Shown one piece after another: positions 6,695 through 10,711 of a DNA stretch of 10,711 nt; the stretch's first letter is position 1, and every line of letters begins with the position of its first letter. The position numbers were made by a program, and so were the translations under genes. A model generated the notes under the pieces. It was not told the DNA's origin. It did not search any database and saw only the letters and a program-made list of their open reading frames with translations. This stretch comes from Saccharicrinis sp050296935. Its GTDB lineage: Bacteria > Bacteroidota > Bacteroidia > Bacteroidales > Marinilabiliaceae. The stretch covers positions 1 to 10,711 of the forward strand of contig JBNKRV010000294.1 in assembly GCA_050296935.1 (NCBI GenBank). The letters run 5' to 3'.

Positions 6695-7933
6695 TCAACC
6701 TTTCTTTTTATATTTAAAAAACTGTAGATTATGTCCCATCTTTTCTTTTTTTGTATGCATATAGAATTCATTGAACTCATTCGGCTTTATTTCAATTGGC
6801 ACATTTTCAACAATTTCAAGACCATAACCTTCTAATCCAATTCTTTTTACAGGATTGTTAGTCATTAATCTCATTTTAATAACACCCAGCTCTCTTAAAA
6901 TCTGCGCTCCAACACCATAATCTCTTTCGTCAGCTTCAAATCCTAATTCAACATTGGCATCCACAGTATCCAATCCTTCCTCCTGAAGTTTGTAGGCTTT
7001 GATTTTATTCATTAAACCAATTCCCCGACCTTCCTGATTCATATATACAATAACACCTTTGCCAGCCTCTTCAATTGCCTGCATGGCTTTATGCAATTGT
7101 TCTCCACACTCACATCTTTTCGAATGAAAAATATCACCGGTGGCACAGGAAGAATGTACTCTCACCAATATGGGTTCATCTGAACTCCATTCGCCTTTAA
7201 TTAATGCCATATGTTCAATTCCATTTGATTTTTGCTTAAATGGAATGAATTGAAAATTACCATGTTCTGTAGGTAAGTTAACCTGAACTCCTTTAATAAC
7301 CAGGCTTTCCTTTTTTAATCTGTAGGCTATTAAATCTTTAATTGTGATCAATTTCAGATTGAATCTTTTGGCAATATCTAACAATTGAGGTAAACGAGCC
7401 ATGGTGCCATCTTCATTCATGATCTCAACTAAAACACCAACAGGAGACAGACCTGCTAGCCTTGCTAAATCAACTGCAGCCTCAGTATGTCCTGATCTTC
7501 TCAGTACACCCCGGTCTTTTGCCTTAAGTGGAAAAATATGCCCGGGTCTGCCCAGATCCTCAGGAGTGGTTTTATTATCGCACAAGGCCAGAATTGTTTT
7601 AGCTCTGTCTGATGCAGAAATTCCGGTAGTACAACCTTGTCCTATCAAATCAACAGATACCGTAAAAGGCGTGGCGTGTAATGCCGTATTTTTACCCACC
7701 ATTAATTCCAGATCAAGCTCTTCGCATCTCTTTTCTGTGATTGGTGTGCAAATTAAACCCCTTCCATGTGTAGCCATGAAATTAACTTTTTCAGGAGTTA
7801 TTAACTCTCCCGCTGCAATAAAGTCCCCTTCGTTTTCTCTATCCTCATCATCAATTACAATTATTAATTCTCCCTGCTTAATGGCTTCAATAGCTTCTTC
7901 AATAGTATTTAATGGGTACGATTGACCACTCAT
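6695..7933 (-). CDS. ribBA: Bifunctional DHBP synthase / GTP cyclohydrolase II (RibBA)
   Basis: RibBA supplies both precursors of riboflavin: 3,4-dihydroxy-2-butanone 4-phosphate from ribulose 5-phosphate, and the pyrimidine precursor from GTP. The N-terminal RibB domain (about 1-205) has the acidic metal site IDDEDRENEGD (27-37), ATHGRGLICTP (54-64) and RRSGHTEAAVD (145-155). The C-terminal RibA domain (about 208-400) has the zinc cysteines Cys263, Cys274 and Cys276 in the family spacing, MNQEGRGIGL (298-307), ERDYGVGAQIL (336-346) and the TNNPVKRIGLEGYGLEI segment (358-374). With 412 residues it is a full-length fusion with both active sites apparently intact. The ATG at 7933 gives the standard N-terminus. 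A consensus promoter lies 38 bases upstream in the 98-base gap after the permease gene. The leader of about 30 bases leaves no room for an FMN riboswitch. Confidence 0.97.
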   Translation of the reverse strand: MSGQSYPLNTIEEAIEAIKQGELIIVIDDEDRENEGDFIAAGELITPEKVNFMATHGRGLICTPITEKRCEELDLELMVGKNTALHATPFTVSVDLIGQGCTTGISASDRAKTILALCDNKTTPEDLGRPGHIFPLKAKDRGVLRRSGHTEAAVDLARLAGLSPVGVLVEIMNEDGTMARLPQLLDIAKRFNLKLITIKDLIAYRLKKESLVIKGVQVNLPTEHGNFQFIPFKQKSNGIEHMALIKGEWSSDEPILVRVHSSCATGDIFHSKRCECGEQLHKAMQAIEEAGKGVIVYMNQEGRGIGLMNKIKAYKLQEEGLDTVDANVELGFEADERDYGVGAQILRELGVIKMRLMTNNPVKRIGLEGYGLEIVENVPIEIKPNEFNEFYMHTKKEKMGHNLQFFKYKKKG

Positions 7934-7970
7934 GGCGTATATATTTTTGATATTTTAATTTTCAAGTGCG

Positions 7971-8001
7971 CAAAGGTAACTAATTATTTAACGATCAACA
8001 A
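7971..8001 (-). promoter_or_regulatory. Bacteroidota consensus promoter of ribBA
   Basis: On the minus strand the -7 box TACCTTTG (7971-7978) fits TAnnTTTG exactly. It is preceded after 17 bases by TTG (7996-7998), and after 20 bases by a second TTG (7999-8001), as the -33 element. Transcription would begin near 7964 and leave a leader of about 30 bases. This is the clearest promoter in the window and allows ribBA to be expressed separately from the upstream permease gene. Confidence 0.72.
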
Positions 8002-8031
8002 TGAAAACAATCGGCCTAACTGAATATTACC

Positions 8032-9525
8032 TTATCCTTTTTTCTTTTTACGTTTAAAACGGCCGAAAATATTCTGTAAGAAAACAATGTAAGCATCGGA
8101 ATTTAGTATTGACGAATCTGTGGCTGCTTTATAGGTTAAGAAAACTCCTACGGGAAATAATACAGAAGAAGATAACCAGATACCCATTGACGGCGGCCAG
8201 ACTTCCTCTTTGCTTACTTTTAATCCAAAGGTGTCAATAATATAGTAAACAATAAAAAACAGAACAGAGGTAACAACGGGCATGCCTAATCCTCCTTTAC
8301 GTATTATGGCACCTAAAGGAGCACCAATGAAAAAGAAAATGATACATGCAATTGATAAAGTAAACTTTCGATGCCATTCTATTTTATGGCGGACAATATG
8401 ATAATTTGTTCTATCCATAGATAGTATTTCTTCATCAATCTTATTTTTTGTTTCTCTGGCTTTTCTAATAGCACTGCCTAAAACCATAACTTTTTTCTCT
8501 GCGTCAAAAGAATTAAAAATACTGTCTACATCAATAGCATCGTATTCATCTATATTCTTAACTTCCTGAATTTTAGAAATTCCACCACTTGTTTTTATAT
8601 GCTTTTCTCTGGTATTGTAAACAAAGTATGATTTTAATATTTTAGGTTTTAGTCTTTCGATAAACTCGTTACGTGTTTTTTCCAGAGAATCGGTATCGGT
8701 TTCAATTTGTTTTAAATTTTTCATTTTGCCATAACCTGCAAATTTAGATTCTTCCATTCGACTGAACTCCATATTCTGAAGTGGAATCATAGCTACCTGT
8801 TTCTTAAAACGTTCCTTTCTGAACTGCTGTTCTTTGCCCCTCCTTGATTTTCGGGAATCATCCCCAATATCCTCATCATACTTAACACCATCGTACAATG
8901 TCAGTTTCAAATACTTATTGTCTTTTGAAAATTGAAGTTTCCCGGAATCAGCAAGCGTTACATTTGTATTCCCTTCAATCTTATTTCTATGATCATAAAT
9001 CATTATGCCATATAACATTTCGCCATTTTTCGATTTTTTTTCAATCTTGATGCTAAAATCATCTAACCCATCGTAAAATACCTTTTCCTTAATATCAAAC
9101 TCGGGTCGTGATTTTTTTACCGAATACATCAGGCTTGTAAATTTTAAGTTTGCAACCGGTAATACATTATTTGAGAATTTAAATGCACCATAAGCAACCA
9201 ACATGGTTAAAATAATTAGCGGAGCCATTATTTTGGGTAACGAAATGCCTGCTGATTTTAAGGCTGTTAATTCATAATTTTCACCCAGATTACCAAATGT
9301 CATTAGGGAAGCCAGCAATATGGCTAATGGAAGTGCCATTGGAATAACCTGAAGGGAAGCATAAAAAAGCAATTCAATCAATATGGTTACCTCTAATCCT
9401 TTTCCTACTAAATCATCAACATAACGCCATAACACCTGCATTACCAGAATGAAAAGCGATATAAAGAAAGTCATGATTAATGGATTAATGTAACTTCTTA
9501 ATATGAATAAATGAAGTTTTTTCAT
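8032..9525 (-). CDS. LptF/LptG family permease (lipopolysaccharide export)
   Basis: This is a YjgP/YjgQ-type inner-membrane subunit of the Lpt ABC exporter, which extracts lipopolysaccharide and passes it through a periplasmic beta-jellyroll domain toward LptC/LptA. The ATG at 9525 gives 497 residues starting MKKLHLFILRSYI, a typical opening for this family. A GTG at 9549 would add eight polar residues and is less likely. Numbered from that ATG, transmembrane segments lie at about 10-32, 50-75, 97-118, 388-412, 416-438 and 448-466, that is three at each end. The cytoplasmic loop YELTALKSAGISLP (84-97) is the conserved coupling region that contacts LptB, and FFFIGAPLGAIIRKGGLG (397-414) is the second family signature. 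The central periplasmic part of about 270 residues is much longer than in the E. coli proteins and includes a very basic stretch (about 223-242). I cannot say whether it acts as LptF or LptG. Confidence 0.9.
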   Translation of the reverse strand: MKKLHLFILRSYINPLIMTFFISLFILVMQVLWRYVDDLVGKGLEVTILIELLFYASLQVIPMALPLAILLASLMTFGNLGENYELTALKSAGISLPKIMAPLIILTMLVAYGAFKFSNNVLPVANLKFTSLMYSVKKSRPEFDIKEKVFYDGLDDFSIKIEKKSKNGEMLYGIMIYDHRNKIEGNTNVTLADSGKLQFSKDNKYLKLTLYDGVKYDEDIGDDSRKSRRGKEQQFRKERFKKQVAMIPLQNMEFSRMEESKFAGYGKMKNLKQIETDTDSLEKTRNEFIERLKPKILKSYFVYNTREKHIKTSGGISKIQEVKNIDEYDAIDVDSIFNSFDAEKKVMVLGSAIRKARETKNKIDEEILSMDRTNYHIVRHKIEWHRKFTLSIACIIFFFIGAPLGAIIRKGGLGMPVVTSVLFFIVYYIIDTFGLKVSKEEVWPPSMGIWLSSSVLFPVGVFLTYKAATDSSILNSDAYIVFLQNIFGRFKRKKKKG

Positions 9526-10038
9526 GCCTGTATTTTTTGTTTTAATCACATGGAACTTACATCATAAATTTCTTCTCTGGTATGAGAAAATATTATATGA
9601 TACTTGTTTCATTTGTATTTTCTAAATCAGTTATCAATTGCCTTTATTCTATTTAAATGATCGTGTTGATGTTTTGCAATCAGGTTTATTTATATGAAAT
9701 TTTATTCATTCACCTGTTTCATCCTGAAATAATCAGAATGAACCTTTAACAACAGCCATGCCATTTACTTCCCTGGCTAATAATTCATCAAATTCTTCCG
9801 ATACTGAAGTGTGCTGGTTTAAAACTACTTATCCTTGACAAATCAGTATCTTATTGTTCTGAAAACCGTATCATTACAACCTAATTGCTGAATATAGTAG
9901 TTTAATCCGGTGTGTATCTACTAATTCAATGAATAGCATAAATCATTATTTGCGTATAAAAAGGCAAAAAAAAAGCATTCCGGAATGCAAGAGATTCTCA
10001 GAATGCAAAGTTATACTATTATTTTATTTTAGAAATAT
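9526..10038. other. Intergenic region between permease and START-like genes
   Basis: No convincing intact gene is seen in these roughly 510 bases. The right end carries the terminator of the START-like gene (9966-9988). The remainder is the upstream region of the permease gene, where I find no exact TAnnTTTG box. On the minus strand one frame from an ATG at 9939 reads 21 codons, then meets stops, and then opens again for 31 codons (9733-9828) with a fairly protein-like composition (SEEFDELLAREVNGMAVVKG). This may be a decayed small gene or chance. Confidence 0.5.
9966..9988 (-). terminator. Terminator of the START-like gene
   Basis: On the minus strand the perfect 14-base palindrome GCATTCCGGAATGC (9975-9988) is followed by nine Ts (9974-9966), about 50 bases after the stop codon of the START-like gene. 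As an RNA it would form a 5-base stem with a CCGG loop. A second GCATTC (10001-10006, minus strand) just upstream could pair alternatively with the same GAATGC, enclosing a small GAGA-A-TCTC hairpin. Confidence 0.65.
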
Positions 10039-10434
10039 CTATACAGAGCCTAAACAATGTTTTAATTGATCAACCTGCTGATTCCATAATTCAGTTGAAT
10101 CCTCAACTTCATCACTTTCAGCAAAATCCACAATCAATAAGGCTGTTTCACCTGTTAACTCATCAACGTTGATGTTAAATTCAAAATAGGATTCGTCATC
10201 ATCATCATCATCATCTAACCAATGAAATTTAATACTTTTATTCTCCTTTTTTGAAATTAGTTCAGCTTCTTGCTCTGCACCTTCCCAAATAAAAATATAC
10301 TTATTGCCCTTAACATTAACATCATCTGAAAACCATTCTGATAATCCACTTGGAGTGGATAGCCTATTAAACAAAATAGACGGTGATGTTTTAATGATAA
10401 ATTCAAGTTCTATTTTTTCTTTTTTTTCAGACAT
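10039..10434 (-). CDS. Small START-like domain protein (SRPBCC fold)
   Basis: The 131-residue cytoplasmic protein has no signal peptide or membrane segment. Its layout is that of the Bacteroidota START-like family (related to AHSA1/SRPBCC helix-grip proteins). It has a first strand IELEFIIKTSP (8-18), a short helix with LFNRLSTPSGLSEWFSDDV (21-39), strands YIFIWEG and AEQEAELI, then SIKFHWL, YFEFNI, and a C-terminal helix with LWNQQVDQLKHCLGS (116-130). Members of this fold bind hydrophobic ligands or protein partners in a central pocket, but for this subgroup I know of no established ligand. Seven consecutive Asp residues (74-80), encoded by a GAT/GAC repeat, lie in a strand-connecting loop. 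The ATG at 10434 gives the usual short MSEK-type start. The gene stands alone with its own terminator at 9966-9988. Confidence 0.85.
   Translation of the reverse strand: MSEKKEKIELEFIIKTSPSILFNRLSTPSGLSEWFSDDVNVKGNKYIFIWEGAEQEAELISKKENKSIKFHWLDDDDDDDESYFEFNINVDELTGETALLIVDFAESDEVEDSTELWNQQVDQLKHCLGSV
10198..10215. repeat. Trinucleotide repeat (ATC)6 encoding an Asp run
   Basis: Six uninterrupted ATC units on the plus strand are six GAT codons of the START-like gene; with the adjoining GAC they give Asp74-Asp80. Unit loss or gain by slippage would keep the reading frame and only change the length of the acidic run. Confidence 0.9.
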
Positions 10435-10514
10435 CTTGTAATCTTATTAGATTTATTCATAGAGGTTCACAATATAATGTTTTTATCATTATTTATAAAA
10501 TCCCTAATTGTGCT

Positions 10515-10555
10515 ATAGTCAAGTTAAGTAATAAATGTTGACTATGTCAAGCATT
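10515..10555. promoter_or_regulatory. Nested inverted repeats upstream of the START-like gene
   Basis: ATAGTCAA (10515-10522) and TTGACTAT (10538-10545) form a perfect 8-base inverted repeat with a 15-base spacer. The right half also begins a second palindrome, AATG-TTGAC-TAT-GTCAA-G-CATT (10534-10555). So three GTCAA/TTGAC half-sites occur in about 40 bases, 80-120 bases before the start codon on the minus strand. The spacing suits an operator for a dimeric regulator, but no regulator gene is adjacent and no promoter box is clear. Confidence 0.4.
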
Positions 10556-10569
10556 TGCTCAATAGATTT

Positions 10570-10609
10570 AGTAATAACCTGAGTTCGATTAAAATTAGCG
10601 AGCTCAAAT
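10570..10609 (+). repeat. Intergenic repeat, copy B
   Basis: The first 20 bases are identical to copy A at 6456-6475, and the last eight (GCTCAAAT) match copy A's end; the stretch between is similar after small gaps. This copy lies in the upstream region of the START-like gene, next to an 81-base palindrome. The two copies are in the same orientation about 4.1 kb apart. Confidence 0.65.
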
Positions 10610-10614
10610 TTCAG

Positions 10615-10695
10615 TAAATGATTGATTTACAATATAAATTTTTGAGACATAGCGAGCTATGGTGATAAAATTTAGAGCCGTAAATCGATTATTTA
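10615..10695. repeat. Imperfect 81-base palindrome at the right edge
   Basis: Three nested pairs share a centre at about 10655. They are TAAATGATTGATTTAC (10615-10630) with GTAAATCGATTATTTA (10680-10695, 14 of 16 paired), AAATTTT (10636-10642) with AAAATTT (10667-10673), and CATAGC (10648-10653) with GCTATG (10656-10661). The arms could fold into a long hairpin in DNA or RNA. Its position directly after repeat copy B suggests that they belong to one miniature element, which may run past the window end. Confidence 0.6.
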
Positions 10696-10711
10696 ATGAA
10701 AAGCTATGAAT

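Noticed and set aside
6515..6727. Plus-strand open frame of 70 codons between anmK and ribBA
   Set aside because: It lies in noncoding sequence and overlaps the 3' end of ribBA on the other strand. It has no signal, domain or promoter, and its composition looks random.
7401..7925. Long plus-strand open frame (174 codons) antisense to ribBA
   Set aside because: It is a mirror of the strongly conserved RibB coding frame; the Ser/Val/Ile-rich product matches nothing recognisable.
7934..8031. FMN riboswitch upstream of ribBA
   Set aside because: The gap is 98 bases and the promoter leaves only about 30 bases of leader. None of the conserved FMN-aptamer segments is visible.
9525..9549. GTG start eight codons upstream for the permease
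   Set aside because: The added residues are polar and not typical of the family, whereas the ATG at 9525 gives the standard MKKLHLF opening.
9582..9656. Plus-strand 24-codon frame starting MRKYYMILVSFVFS, signal-peptide-like
   Set aside because: It is too short, has no continuation in any frame, and can be explained by AT-rich sequence.
1..10711. CRISPR array, tRNA/rRNA genes, intact transposase, toxin-antitoxin or phage-defence operon
   Set aside because: I looked on both strands and saw no regularly spaced repeats, tRNA-like cloverleaf or recognisable protein of these classes.

Overview
The window is chromosomal DNA from a member of the Bacteroidota, most likely a marine or anaerobic lineage near Marinilabiliales. 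The reasons are its AT-richness, start codons without Shine-Dalgarno sequences, promoters of the TAnnTTTG type (clearest upstream of ribBA at 7971-7978 on the minus strand and at 2471-2478 on the plus strand), and several protein families that are typical of that phylum. Seven protein-coding genes are supported. I see no tRNA, rRNA, CRISPR array, intact transposase or phage gene.

Left part (1-4241): after 384 bases without a supported gene come two plus-strand genes for exported proteins. The first (GTG start) is a secreted protein made of about six fibronectin type III modules. The second is a signal-peptide-bearing predicted outer-membrane beta-barrel with its own promoter-like box. Together they look like an uncharacterised cell-surface module, and they are the best candidate here for an undescribed system. 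Their function cannot be read from the sequence.

Middle (4242-6695): a minus-strand dihydroorotate-dehydrogenase-like flavoprotein converges on the barrel gene and is divergent from anmK, the anhydro-MurNAc kinase of peptidoglycan recycling. The DHODH-like protein keeps the FMN-binding framework but lacks the catalytic Cys motif of true class 1 PyrD, so its substrate is probably not dihydroorotate. anmK ends in a hairpin terminator whose loop contains its own stop codon. Next comes 257 bases of intergenic sequence carrying a 40-base repeat that recurs at 10570-10609.

Right part (6695-10434, all minus strand): ribBA (riboflavin synthesis), an LptF/LptG-type permease (lipopolysaccharide export) and a small START-like-domain protein. 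The permease-ribBA neighbourhood is, as I recall, common in Bacteroidota. ribBA has its own strong promoter in the 98-base gap, so the two genes need not depend on one transcript. About 500 bases between the permease and the START-like gene hold only a terminator and a possible decayed reading frame.

Right edge (10435-10711): the START-like gene's upstream region has nested inverted repeats. The second copy of the 40-base repeat is followed by an 81-base imperfect palindrome. This suggests an intergenic mobile or structured element that may continue beyond the window.
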